64,000 nt of DNA from Triops longicaudatus (taxonomy: Eukaryota; Arthropoda; Branchiopoda; Notostraca; Triopsidae). The DNA lies in contig JAGQDJ010000005.1 in assembly GCA_022885665.1 (NCBI GenBank), positions 248,001 to 312,000 on the forward strand, written 5' to 3'. Within the stretch, counting starts at the first letter, position 1; the number at the start of each line of letters is the position of its first letter. This document shows, one piece after another, positions 1 to 11,951 of this stretch. Position numbers and translations under genes: made by a program. The notes below the pieces were generated by a model that worked only from the letters and a program-made list of their open reading frames with translations, was not told the origin of the DNA and ran no database searches.

Positions 1-958
1 CTTGTAATATAAAATTATTTTGGGAAAAAAATAATCACTACAACATTGCTTCATCTTCTCACCAAATTTACGTCCCTAACACTTGATTCCAAAGAATCTC
101 AAAATCTTATGTACCAGTGTCTACAGGTGACCGCTACTCCTAGTATTTGCTAAAATTATTTTTTTTTTGTTTGTTTTTTCCCTATTTTAAGTCCTACTCC
201 CGATATAACGGATCAGTTTAACTTAAATAGGAAATGAAACTTCCTTATTTTATTATTCTTGGCAGCCTGTGTCAGGCTTACGTTGAAGTAAACATACTTG
301 TCATATTTCTGATTCCTTCGCCCGAAGGAATTAAGAAATCTGAGTGTACTGGACTACGCATAATGTAATAATATAATGTACGCCGTAAAGAAAGGTTAGC
401 GCACCTCCTGAAAGCCGAATACTTGCTCATCAACTCCACGAACGGAGTTTTACTTAAACACGATAAAATAACGGTTATATGGCTGCAGTTAAGTTTAAAA
501 CACGAAAAGCTTCTAATTGTCTGTCGACTACTACACTTCCGACAGTCGGTCCAGAACGTAAAAGAACAATGTCTCCTATCCGTTTAGTATCCGATCTTAG
601 AAACCTGGAAATGCGAGAAACCTTGTATACTAAGGCCTTTCCTTCTTCTTCTCGGCTTTATCTCGCGTAAGCTGAGTAAGCCTTTACAGTAAAGAGAAAA
701 TATTCAACTTTTCTTTTTCTCTCGTTACTCACAAACGAAGTTTCTGACTGAAAGCCAAAGCCTCTGACAATTATGTGTGGGGGGAGAAATACACATGGTT
801 TATTCAAAGTCCATGAATAACATAAGTCGCCCAGCACAAGAACAGGAATTATACCATAACCTTCGCTTTAGCTTCACGTTTCTATTGATTGCCCGAGGGC
901 CTGGAAGTAAATGGAAAGAAAATGTAATAAAAAAATATAGTTGCGATTTTTTAAGACA
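1..958. other. Region left of EIF3G, no gene seen
   Basis: AT-rich sequence with only short open frames that look random in composition. The part from about 800 to 958 is probably the EIF3G 3' untranslated region, because a minus-strand polyadenylation signal lies at 799-804. Nothing else is supported. Confidence 0.5.
799..804 (-). terminator. Putative EIF3G polyadenylation signal
   Basis: AATAAA on the minus strand, about 155 nt downstream of the EIF3G stop codon. Spacing is plausible for a short 3' UTR. The motif is common by chance in AT-rich DNA. Confidence 0.4.
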
Positions 959-2070
959 TTACTTGGACCATTCTACGGTAAGGATAAGGTGGTCGTAACC
1001 AAAACCGTTCAGAGTCTGAATAGCGCGCTCTGCATCTTCCCTCCGTTTGTAGCTAATGAATGCAAAACCTCTAGATTGGCCAGTTGTTTTGTCTTTCGAC
1101 AAGAAAATGCGTGAAATTTCTCCCAAGCGGCCAAACAATTCCTGTAAGTCGGAGTCCCGTGCGTTTTCGGACAAGTTGGTAACTCGTACAGTTGAAGCCT
1201 CGTCAGCTAGAAAATGTAAGTTATTTTTTTATTTAAGTAGTTCTTCTATTGTTTTCAATAACACTAATCTCCAAATGTTTCAAGAAAGTTTTTTTTTTTT
1301 CTTACCTCTTCGGTTAGACATCATAGTTTCTCCGCGTCGATTGCCTCCATCACGCAACGCGGGAGCGACGTAGGCACCAGGAGCGCCTGGTTTCGCTTTG
1401 GGGTCCGCCGCTGCAGTCACTGGCGCTGGTGTCGCCGCCTTTTTGTCATCCGTTTTGGTAAGTGTTTCGTGAATGGGACCCAAAGTGTCTTTATAAGGAC
1501 ACTGGGTGGTCCAATGGTCTTCTTTGCAAATGCGGCACTTGACCACACCTTTTTGCATGCCTTTGAGCTTGTCCAGAGAGCTTTCTTCCGGTTTGTCCAG
1601 ATCTTCTTTATTGGTAATGAATTGCATATAGACATCTTCACCAACAATGGTGGTAGCCGGATTAGGACCGGGTTTGTCGTCTTTCGACTGACCAAATTTG
1701 GGCCACGCTTTACGCTGAGCAATGGGTTTCGAAACTTGACGTTTCTCAATTCGGTACTGGCGAATCACTTTGATCTTTTTGCCAGCATCATTGATGCCCC
1801 ATTCAGTAACAGTTTTGATTCCATTCTTAATTTCTTCCACTGGCTCAGGAAAACCTATTATAGAAGTTTGTTGATAAATTAGGGTAGTTGCAATCGTTGA
1901 ATTAAGTCTCATACTTTCGATCTCGTCGACTTCATCGGCCCAGCTGGACTTGACTCTGTAGAAAAGAGAACAGATAATTTAATAACATAAATAACACCTA
2001 GCGCGTAATTCGACGCTTTGAAACATCTAAATTATGTTATTGTGACTTACTCTGTATCAGCAACAGGCAT
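959..2070 (-). CDS. EIF3G: Eukaryotic translation initiation factor 3 subunit G (3 exons)
   Basis: The eIF3g subunit of the eIF3 complex binds the 40S ribosome and helps scanning and initiation in the cytoplasm. Coding exons are 2051-2070 (20 nt, starts MPVADTE), 1306-1955 and 959-1206, joined at GT-AG sites with matching phases to give 305 aa (human about 320). The N-terminus carries the family's SWADEVDE segment. A central zinc knuckle reads CRICKEDHWTTQCPYK, and the C-terminal RRM shows RNP2-like VRVTNL and RNP1 SRGFAFISY, ending GYDHLILTVEWSK. The exon 2/3 join restores NRRADEAS, matching the family. The first coding exon is a micro-exon, so the start rests on its good splice site and the family alignment. 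No defects seen. Assignment is secure. Confidence 0.96.
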
Positions 2071-5000
2071 TTTCACTGTGTTTGTTCTGAGAAACGTGTA
2101 AAAGCTATCTGCGGAATGACGAAATGGCGGAACTATCAACAACTTACAGCGCAAACTAGTGGGGATCAATGTCAGTAGAAAACTAGTTTATGGTGTCTCA
2201 TACCGCCGCGAGATGAGGTCCTGGTTGCAGTTTTTGAATTGTACGGAAAAAGAAGAGGTTTCCGAAATTTCAATACGTGTTTAATGAAACACTTTTTTTC
2301 TAGTTTTTTTCCAACTTTTTGGTAATATAAATTCTGAAAGATTATCAACAGATGATTTAGAATGAAATATGTCCGGAAACGATCGCAAGATTAACAAGGC
2401 GTTTACTGCTTACTACTCGCACGTAAAATCTTGCTAGACTATAACAAGTCTTTTTCAGGCGACTAGTGGGCCGGATATTCAAAGTTTCAGGGAGTTTGCA
2501 TTCATTTTTGCTATCTGTAATAATCGCTCCTTCAAGAGCTCACATCTTTTCACATAAGCGCTCTAACATTCAATAATTATGAACTTCGTGTGGAAACCGA
2601 AGTCCACTTCACCCCATTTGATGCGACTGTAGAATACAATTAATCAATTAAATGAAAGTGTCTGAAAGCTTTATTTTTCCCTGTTGGAAGTAAAAATATA
2701 TCCTGTACTCAGGTGAGCTTTCATAAATAGAAAACAGCGTGTTTTCTTGACAAAAAAGGAAAGCAATCCGTCACTTTCCATCAGTTGACTACTTCTGTTT
2801 GCTATGTTTACGATTGTATTTGAATTTCTTTTTGCGATTTTGTGTTCTGTAATGGAGACTAATGACTTTATTTATCTTCGAGCGATGTCATGAATTAATC
2901 CAAGAAAAATGGAAAAACGAAATACAGCTTCAACTGCGAACTCTTCGCTGAGACGTCTTTGGGGCGAAAGAAATTGCAATTTCTTTTGACAAAGTCAGGC
3001 GCGCAGCGAAGGGGGGGCGGGCCGGCTCCCCCTGAAATTATTTTCTTGTGTGTAAGTAAGCTCAGTGGCAGCATCAAGAAAAAGTTGTCCCCCCCCCCCG
3101 AAAAAAATTCATGGCTGCCTGCCTGGACAAAGTAGTAGACTAGTTCTCAATAGAGAGTGCATATTAACCAAAATCTGGTAACGGAGTCAATATTTAAAGT
3201 TAATTCTGCGCTCACCTTTTCTACAAAGAGAATTTATTTTCTGAGTGTTCGCCCTATCCGACTATTCACTAGCGTTTTTTTCTTTTTTGTTCTACACTTC
3301 GCTTTCTTTTCATTATATCTAGATTTTTTCATACAAATTTCCATTAGATTGCGTAGCGGGACGTTCTGATCGGTGATGTTGGGTAACGGGCGAAAACCAC
3401 TGAGATGCACTCCCGAAGAGCGTATCGTGTCCGTGACATATTATTACATTAGACTAGCGTCGGCAGTTTTTCAGGCTCGTGGGCCGAAATCAAAGCATTC
3501 TGGTGGTGGGAGCGGGATTCCTCCGTCAAAGTAGTAGATCATAGGGCTGCAACGAGCGCTTGCGTTTACAAAATCATTTAGTACCATCACTAAGTTCATT
3601 TTATTAGCATTTATAAGGCACAGCAATCAGCGAATGATCAAATATGAGCACATTGAATATTAGTTTAACAATTTGAACGTAAATAGTAAAAAAAATGAAA
3701 AATGAGCGAGCGGGTTAGTATTTTCGAACTGTCAATCAAAGATCGAGTGTCATTGCTATTTCTCACATGAGCGCGCACATTCTGTAAGAGTAACTTAGAG
3801 CTCTAGCATTTGCATTCGCAAGCGAAAAGTAAGCAATAAACTGTGCTTAAAATCGCGCAATTTTAGTGAGCGCACGAGCGCGCTCAGGACTCTGATTATA
3901 TTTTCCTAATTTGCTACCAAAGAAAAAAGGCTGTGTTACCTTTATTTTTGTCTGTGATCTCGTTTGTGTGAGTAAGTATTTTATTGGATTATTGCTTTTC
4001 CGTATGGACTACTACCCAACATTCGCAAGCTTCTCGACTAGATATTGTGCGTCATCGATTTTACTCACATATTGCGGTTCGGATAAGATAGGCTTGCTTA
4101 CAACCGTGGGTTGGTGACTCCTTGCGTTCGAACTCAAGTGACTCCTTGAACACCAGGAATACCACTTGCGACATTTTTCTTCCAATCCGATGTATAAGAC
4201 TTTCCGTTTTGATAAGGTTTCCTAAACTATATCTCGTTTGTTCAACACTTTTGGGTTTTCCTCCGTTTTATAACCATGGGAACCGCGTTCATAAATTTTT
4301 CATGAACTACGATGGCTGTTTTTGATAAAATGAACGAATTCTGTATTTTAAAAGTGGCTATATATTTTTTCTTTCTGTTCCGATAAGCAGCTATATGCAA
4401 AGACTAGCTAAAGCCTTTGCCTGCTGCTTGCATAGGGTTTTCACCTATCTATGTAACTATATATCTACATCTAGTTTCACAAAAAAAAGACCACAATATA
4501 AAGAACAAAAGGAAAAAACTAGAATTCCAAGTTATGACATCATAAAATAACCTGCACTTTTACATAGGATGGGACAGGTCTGGAGGAATATATAGAAAAC
4601 CGAAAAATAGGGGCAAACCAAGAATATTCTACACACTTGGGGAATATGTAAGTTTTTTTTTCCCCCAATTTGGTATTTTCGCGAAGTCCCTTTGTCTTCT
4701 TACCCGAAAATTACAACCCGATCTCGTAGAGCAAAGCAAGAGACTAGTTAATGGAACAAAACAGAAAAGAAAGAATAATAAATCAAAAGAGCACATTTTT
4801 AGGGGTACTTTTTTCTTCACAGAAGACGCACACCGTTTTTCCCCACTCTTTCCTTATTCTAATGCTCTTTTTTTGAAAATCTGTTCTTGGAATTCTTTTC
4901 GCTACTGCTAAACGCGCCAGCAGTTAATTAAGTACACCATACATGTTTTTAGATCACGTCCTTTTGTAAAGACCTAACGAAAGCATAAGGTTTCATTTCT

Positions 5001-5076
5001 CTTTAAAGTTTCTTCTTTCTTCCTTTCAATACTAATTTTCTTCTTCTTTGCGGTGGTTTGTCAGTACTCGGCGTCA
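2071..5076. other. Intergenic region, no gene seen
   Basis: About 3 kb between the EIF3G start and the RNF11 stop. Open frames here are short and biased like random AT-rich DNA. A G-rich tract (about 3008-3018) and a C-run (about 3090-3101) lie close together near 3.05 kb. The part from about 4.5 to 5.07 kb may be RNF11 3' UTR. I see no tRNA or conserved coding segment. Confidence 0.5.
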
Positions 5077-5810
5077 TCAGTGTGCGTGGTAAGTGCTTAG
5101 CAACGCCGATTCCACAGGTTCCATACACGACGGGCATGTGAAACTACGCATTAGCCAATCATCGATGCAATCCACATGGTAGGTATGCATGCACGGTAAA
5201 TAGCGAACCGGGTCACCGACCATGAACTCGATCATGCAAATCACGCACCTAAGGCAACGAAAAATGGGGTAATGCGCCATTTTAAGACTTATAATAAAAG
5301 TATGTTACTCTCGATTTTTCTTGCAGCCATCGTAAGTCCCCGTAGGGAGATGCTGTATCAAACCAATGCGTTTCGCAATGCGAATTTGCTCTTCTTCCGT
5401 GAGTTGAGACGCAGGTCGGTTCACATTGGGAGCTGGATGATACATGGGAAGGGATTCCTACAAAGAGATGACCGATGAGATATATTACACTGTAACTTTT
5501 ACAACTGGAGTATACCAGTGAGATCTTATAGTGCAAGATCTATGCTTATTCACAGAATTTAGACGTTGTCCGAGACAACTGACTCAAACAATTTGCATTT
5601 TTCTGCTCTCGGTTCATTAAACATAAGATAAATTAGGTCTTTAATTTCGTTTTATTATTCACGATCACATTTTTTTTCTATTTTATTAAAGTAAAACTAT
5701 ACCTCGTACGGGGGGGGAGGCTCAGTAGGAGATTCAATGATTGAGGGGGTTTCCCCGCCGTGTAAAAGCGATACATCATCACTGGTCGAGCCTTGCAAAC
5801 AGTTTCCCAT
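5077..5810 (-). CDS. RNF11: RING-H2 E3 ligase adaptor RNF11 (3 exons)
   Basis: RNF11 is a small membrane-anchored RING protein that works with HECT ligases and A20-type complexes in endosomal sorting and signalling. Coding exons are 5703-5810, 5309-5457 and 5077-5248, giving 142 aa (human 154). The N-terminus MGNC fits myristoylation at Gly2 and palmitoylation at Cys4. A PPPPYE motif at residues 31-36 is the binding site for WW domains of NEDD4-type ligases. Exon 2 encodes the conserved TEEEQIRIAKRIGLIQHLP segment. Exon 3 holds the RING-H2 domain with CVIC, LPCMHTYHVDCIDDW and TCPSC. The PPxY motif ends exactly at the first splice site. The start is fixed by the MGNC motif. Secure. Confidence 0.96.
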
Positions 5811-6816
5811 GGTGGTATTTTCTTCCAATATCTCCCAATGTACAAGAACTGGTGACCAAATTACGAAAGAATCGCTAATTCCATTGTATGACGGTCTGGA
5901 ACCAATGGATCACTTTCTCTCTCACTGCGAAGGTCCTGTTCCACAAACAAAGAATTCACAGCTGTTTAACTGTACATGCCATCTAACGGTGAGGTATTGA
6001 GAACAAACTCCCAGGCATGTAAAGGAATAGATCCAGAAACACCACAAAAGAGCCAATGGTAAATGGCTTCAGACGGCATGGTCTTGACTATGCCTTGAAT
6101 GGAGTCGGGTGTGGCCTACTGCTACGTATCCGTGGGCGACTAGCCAATCACGGTATTTTTTAAGTCTGCTGGCAAGGTGTAATGCCGCGTGCAAAATTGC
6201 CTGTACTAGCTACAAAGCCGCTTTGCGATCGACTAAGCGAATATTGTCAGGTAGACTACAGCACACAGCCATAGGAGTACTTGCTTATTTTTTTCCCCAT
6301 GATCAAGTTATTTCCCTTTGCACTTGCACAATCATTGCAGGCCTAACGGGAAACCCAATAAGCGTAATATGCTGGCGATTAATTATTCATTATTCTGTAA
6401 ATAATTGACAGTCACCACGTGTGAATTATTTTTTAAGCGTGAGGGAGAAAACAATTAAACTCGCTTAAGTTGAAGTTTTGCTTTAATTGTTCTTTAGACG
6501 GGGTGACATTTTCGCTTCACTACGGGGTATTGCCGATCGTAGTTGCACTCCGGTTGTCCTTTAAATTGGAATAAATCTGAATCCGAAGAAGTAAAAAGGG
6601 TATTTTTTTAATAAAAAGGGGAAATTATTTAGGGACTGAGACTCGTGTATTTGCAGTCTAAAACATAATTTGCCCTTATTGTGCTTATTGTGCTAAAGGG
6701 CAATCAAAGGCACAGAATTTCGGTCCAAGTTTCGCTTCTTCACTCCACTTGACACTACGTATTCTACGTTCAGTTTTACCACCATTTTGGACATAAAATG
6801 GTAAGGGCGTCCTTTT
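5811..6816. other. Intergenic region between RNF11 and AK3
   Basis: About 1 kb upstream of RNF11 and downstream of AK3. No coding segment, repeat with clear ends, or RNA gene was recognised. It should contain the RNF11 promoter and the AK3 3' UTR. Confidence 0.5.
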
Positions 6817-7706
6817 TTAGTTTAAGGGAGGAAGCATAGAACTCAAGTAGCGATGAACTCGAGGCCAGATTTCGTTCGATTGCCGACCATGGAATTGTTG
6901 CAATATTCCTCGTCGTTTGTAAAAATCCAAGACGGGATTGACATTTTGGCGATAGATTTGAAGACGCTGTTTGACGGTGTCGATATGATCATCTTCTCTC
7001 TGATGTAACGGCTCGCCCGTTACGTCGTCAATGCCCTAGTTATTAAAAAATAACATTTTTGTTCTTGAATTAGCTATGTGTTATACGTGTTGTTTCGGGG
7101 GGTTAAACTCTGTATGGTAAATTCTTCCACTAGGTAAATGAGTCCAGCGTCCGGTGACTCTGTTAATAATTTCATCTTCAGGCACTTCCAAGCTAATCAC
7201 GACGTCCAATGGCTGGTCTCCATGCAGTAATTCAGCTTGTAAGCGAGTACGCGGGAATCCTGGCGAGAAAATGTGTATACAAAACATTTTGGAGTGCCTT
7301 CTTTTCAACGGATTTACCGTCCAACAACCAAGCGTCGGTGCGTAACTGTCGAATTTCCTCCGTAATGAGCTTCGCAATTATGTCATCAGGGACGAGCTGC
7401 CCTTTCGATGTAAATTTTTGGACCGTTTTTCCTAGATCTGTACCAAACGGAATAATTCTCATTTATCACTACGTGCCTTGTGGATTCATGGGCCCAACGA
7501 GGCTTCTGAAAACGTTATCAAATTTTGAATTAATTCGATGATAGTAATACCTTACCACTTTCGCGCGAAATTTGGGCCCGGAGTAGATCACCGCTAGAAA
7601 TGTGTTTTAAGCCAAAACTGCTGACAATTCGAGAGGCTATTGTGCCTTTTCCTGAAGCTGGAGCTCCTAAGATAACGGCCCGAAAAACTGCCGCCCTGCC
7701 AGACAT
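6817..7706 (-). CDS. AK3: Adenylate kinase 3, GTP:AMP phosphotransferase (4 exons)
   Basis: AK3 is the mitochondrial matrix enzyme that transfers phosphate from GTP (or ITP) to AMP. Coding exons are 7556-7706, 7318-7437, 7087-7259 and 6817-7035. Phases agree and sum to 220 aa (human 227). The P-loop is GAPASGKGT, where the usual second Gly of GAPGSGKGT is Ala. SGDLLR contributes to AMP binding. QLVPDD and WLLDGFPRT are family blocks. NPPK.HGIDDVTGEPL lies in the LID region, which lacks the zinc cysteines of some adenylate kinases. Intron 2 is only 58 nt (7260-7317). The start chosen (MSGRAAVFRAVILG) aligns with vertebrate AK3, which has no cleaved leader. Another ATG sits one codon upstream, and the frame stays open further, so a longer N-terminus cannot be excluded. 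Confidence 0.95.
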
Positions 7707-8902
7707 CATTGAAGACGAGTACTTCTGAAACGAAATCCCGTTCTTCCTTGTCAGACGTAAACAGCTGAAAAACTCCGCCTCCAAAGAAACATCCCGTTTA
7801 TAGTAGATATCGATACAAGGATTCCAATCTGCGTTGTCATGACCGATTTCGATTAAATGAAGATGGAAAAAAAACTAACTTGGCCAGTAAATGCCAGGCA
7901 CAGCTGTACGTGCTACTAGGTAACCGCAATCTTTTTTACAGTCTTCTAGATAAAAATTCACAGAAAATTATTCTAAACTGGATTCCCAGAAAATTATTCC
8001 GATATTAGGAAAATCGTTACGTGCGGGCCACTTCTAAAATGTTCCAAAGAAAACGGATACGGCAGATGGGTGATTTCTGTCGACCGATTACCGTTCATTG
8101 AGCTAGTCTAGCATCTCGCTATAGCAAACCTCACGTAACCAAAAACATATTTTCGATACATACGAAGTTCGCTTTATTAGATGCTTTTTTCTTTACATTC
8201 ACTCGGGACCTTGAAATCAGTACCGGGCATTTCGTTATGAACGGGTTCGTTATTACGAGATTCTACTGTATACAGCAGGGGTTCCCAGATTTTTAGCTCG
8301 CATCGTCCGTGCCGTTTCAACACCTGTGTCACGGCGCCCGTTTCCAAAGTCATTTGTACTCAATTTAATTTCAGTCTAATTTTTTGGGGCATTTTGCGGC
8401 GTCCCCACAAGGCAACCGCGGTGCATAATTTGGGAACCACTGGTATACAGTGCACTAATGTCATTGTGTTATTTTAGTTACGTCGGTTACTGTAAGCTCC
8501 TCTTAAACGCTATTATCATACGGACTTTTCACTAGCATTAAAATCGACCAGAACGGCAAATGGAGACTAAATACTTTGTTCGTATGAAGACAAACGGTTA
8601 AAGGGATTGAACATGACAAAACGATCAGACACGGCATTTGAAACATTTCTTCCAACATTATGTTACATTGATTTGGTGACTCGCGCTTGTTGTACCGATG
8701 ATTTGATGCATAAATGAGTATCACTAAGAAAAGTTTTTACAAGGCACGGAAAGTTTGTGGCACATCCTAAAAAAAGAAACTTGTTTCTATTCTGTCAACC
8801 AGGCTTTCTCAAATCTTGCGCTCAGATCTAGTTCTCGTCAACAGACGAACTTGTTATATGCAGTACTATAAACTACTTTTCACTAGCACAAACGACCAAA
8901 TA
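7707..8902. other. Intergenic region between AK3 and ASZ1
   Basis: Holds a 167-bp hAT-type MITE (8276-8442, listed separately). Outside it I see no gene. The 8.5-8.9 kb part may be ASZ1 3' UTR. Confidence 0.5.
8268..8450. mobile_element. hAT-like MITE with perfect 8-bp target duplication
   Basis: The element spans 8276-8442 (167 bp). Its left end reads CAGGGGTTCCCAGATTT and the inverted right end reads CAGTGGTTCCCAAATT, the classic hAT-type terminal sequence. It is flanked by identical 8-bp copies of GTATACAG at 8268-8275 and 8443-8450, the target-site length made by hAT transposases. There is no coding capacity, so it is non-autonomous. The exact duplication suggests recent insertion. Confidence 0.88.
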
Positions 8903-10829
8903 TCATAGCGTTAACAATATCACCGATTTGCCCCATAACCTGGGCGTCCTCCAAACTATTACACAACTCATGGCACTTACTGCCATAAGTGTAAGCATTC
9001 TACTCCACGACCAACCTTCCCCACCCTTCGGTGACTTCTCAATAATCAAGTCCGCTGGTATGTACTCTGCTTTGCCTTCGAGTTTGTTGAGATACGAGTG
9101 CAGGAATTTTACTTGCTTCTGCAAATTGGTCGAATGACGCAAGCTTGACTCGCAATTCTGCGAAAGATCACTCAAAGATGCCGCTTGCTGCCCTAGTTCT
9201 AAAATACGTGGCTTTTTCTCCAACTGCGCTCGCAAGTACGCTACCGATGCTTCCATATAACGCAACTGTTTGGCAATATTCCCCACCAATGCAACAGCTT
9301 CCGGACAACTAGTAAAATCAAATCACAGACATGAGCCGCAGATTGATTATAAACAAAAATAAACAAAAATAATGAATATGCTGCATAGACTTAAAAAAAT
9401 ATGTAAAGGAAAATAAAAAAAAATGCATTTGGGCTACAATGAAAAAGATTACCTGATGTTTTTGTTGTAGTGTAAAGCGGGTAGACTCGATCTCTTCCAT
9501 TCACGGGTATGAATTTCCTTGATCGCTTGCAGAACTCGTACTCTCACACCTACTTGCTGTATCCCCATCTTATCCAGATCTTCTTCCGTAAGGCACAGGA
9601 ACGCGAAAAAATTAATGCCATGCTTCTGGAATACAGGCAGCAAGTTACTCAATTCGAGTCCCATCAGAATCATTTCCAATTCGGTCACTTCGGATGCTTT
9701 CACTGTTCTACAACCAAACTGCAGGTAAATTACACTTCACGAAACGTACTCCAAATTTTACTCACTTTAGCTCGTTCGGTGCCTTTTTATGGGCTTCAAT
9801 TGTTTTAATGCGTCCTTCTAGCACATCTTTGATCTGTCAAATAATTAGATTGAGACTTCAAAATGAGTACTATAACCTTCTTGCTTACTTCAGGGTACCT
9901 AGCTGCTAACGCCACATCCGCCGCAGTTTGGCCCCCCAGGTTAAGTACCTTGGGATCCGCCCCTTTGTCTAAAAGCAGGCGAACTACGTGCCCGTGACCT
10001 TGGTTAGCTGCCCACATAAGAGCCTATTCGATAATTATGAAATTTTTCCTGACAGATACTAGATGTGCGTTCAGTACCGTCCATCCTTTACTATCTTGAC
10101 TATTCAAATTGGCTTTTTGCTCAATTAACAATCGGACGAGATGCAATCGACCTTCTTTGGATGCAAACATCAAAGGCGTCAAACGATGTCGCTCAGCGGC
10201 GTTGACTAAAGCTTTTTTATCCAACATAACCTTAGCACACTGGAGCAAAGCGTCTTCGTTATCGCAGGACGAGGCACAAACAGTCATAAACGCTGTATAA
10301 AGATCTGTAGCAAAAAAAAGAGAGATACAGTCAGAAAAAAATACTTAACAAAAAGTTAAAATTGAAAATTTATTGACAAACTTTAATGACTACCTTTGTG
10401 AAAGTTTGGATCGGCACCGGCATTCAGGAGTATTTCGACCACTTTCGGCTGACCGGCGTAACCAGCATACATTAAAGCACTCCAACCTGATTTTAAGACA
10501 GTGTCCGGAGCTAAGCCTGCGGCTAGGAGTTTTTGAATTAATTCTGCATTCCCTTTAATGGCTGCCATACGGACATCGTCCAAATCGATGCTTCTAACCG
10601 AAGAGGGCAGATTAAAACCGTTCGGCTTGCTGGGCTTAATCGCTATGGAAATCCGACTGGTTTGGACTTCGGTTGCCGTATCCTAAAATCAAGTAACATT
10701 TTAGTGCGCATAATCAATGAATTACGAAGAAAGGGCTCTTACGTGACGGGAGTTTTGTTTGACGGGAGAGAAATCCAAATCATCCGAATCGGTGTCGTCA
10801 TCTGACAAGCCTGCAGGTCTTCCACGCAT
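8903..10829 (-). CDS. ASZ1: GASZ: ankyrin, SAM and C-terminal membrane anchor protein (7 exons)
   Basis: GASZ/ASZ1 is a germline protein of the mitochondrial outer membrane and intermitochondrial cement that is needed for piRNA production. Coding exons are 10743-10829, 10394-10682, 10078-10304, 9889-10023, 9766-9833, 9453-9707 and 8903-9308. All phases agree, giving 488 aa (human 475). The order is an acidic N-terminus (SDDDTDSDD), ankyrin repeats (for example GWSALMYAGYAGQPKVVEIL, RLTPLMFASKEGRLHLVRLL, ALMWAANQGHGHVVRLLLDK) within about residues 80-245, a SAM domain around 272-340, a helical linker, and a hydrophobic C-terminal segment (MLTLMAVSAMSCVIVW) that fits a tail anchor. This order matches the vertebrate and insect family. 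It implies a working piRNA pathway. The 9707 acceptor was chosen because the alternative upstream AG leads straight into a stop. Confidence 0.93.
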
Positions 10830-11951
10830 TTTTATCCTCTCAATACGGATTCACGCTCTACCGACAATTCAAACACGCGTGATTACATCTTTGCTTACAA
10901 ACAGTAGAAACTGCTGCCATCTAATCGCTAGCTTGCACTGTACAGTGCCTAAGTACTGCGCTGCCAGACCGCTATTTTTTGAAAAATGAACATCCTTTTC
11001 ATACTGACTCACTAAGGTAACATTTATTTGACGTCGTAACTGGGCTGCACTATTTTTCTGCTCATCGACTTCCAATAAAATGAATATGAAGACGGTTTTC
11101 TGTTACCGTGCACTAAAACCGTCATCGTGTCAAACTACTGTACTGTGCGTTATTCAGGCTGAACTCTTCTTACTCGACGTAGAAGGATAAAATTCTACGC
11201 TACAGGACAAGATGCTTATCCTTTAATTGTTGCGAGAAAATGGAAGTCTCTTAGGTGCTGACGGCAAAACACACGGGACGAACATTCTTAGCATTATTGT
11301 GGGCAGCAAACTAATTTCCCAGAATGCAATTAAATGCAAGCTTTCACGAACATTTGATACCAGTAAAGGTCAATGCGTTTTTTGCTAATAAAGACAAGAA
11401 TTGTTTGCTATTGCTTTTGAAAGAGAAAAAGTGCCACATAAGCCCACGATGCTGTAAAATTTTACCCCACACACTTTTCTCAACTTTTGTAATCTTTACT
11501 TTACTTCCTTTCCGTTTCGCTTCCGTTTACTACCCACAAGGAAATTCGGCATACACCGCAACCGGCTTCGTCCGCCATACTGTCAAAAGACTGCAGTACA
11601 AGCCAAGAGGTCCCAGCTTAAGAAAGAAGAATAAATAAGCTATTCAAGCCCGAAATTTGCATTCCTCGGGAACTTGGCCAGCGATCTATGTTTATCCTGT
11701 GTCGTTTTAGCCCTAAGGGTGCATAGAAGTTGCTCGTCATTTGTCCGATTATGGGACGCACATGTTAAGCAAACTCGAAAATAAATAAATACGAGCTCTT
11801 CCTTCTGGGTAGGGAGAAAAACAAAAAGAAAACCCAACGGTTAAGGTCAATTTTGAAAAAAGACGTGAAGTGGGTGTCCGAAGTTTCAAGCTGGTTGCAG
11901 AGAAGTGGTTGTTCTGGTTTCTCTTGAACATTCGTCTTTCGTTATGGTACG
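10830..11951. other. Divergent intergenic region, ASZ1 and secreted-protein gene
   Basis: About 1.1 kb between the ASZ1 start (minus) and the next gene's start (plus), presumably holding both promoters. A short minus-strand frame at 10869-11075 lacks an ATG and any recognised domain. No defined regulatory motif can be supported. Confidence 0.45.

Noticed and set aside
10869..11075. Minus-strand frame upstream of ASZ1
   Set aside because: It has no ATG, no domain, and most likely lies in the promoter or 5' UTR region.
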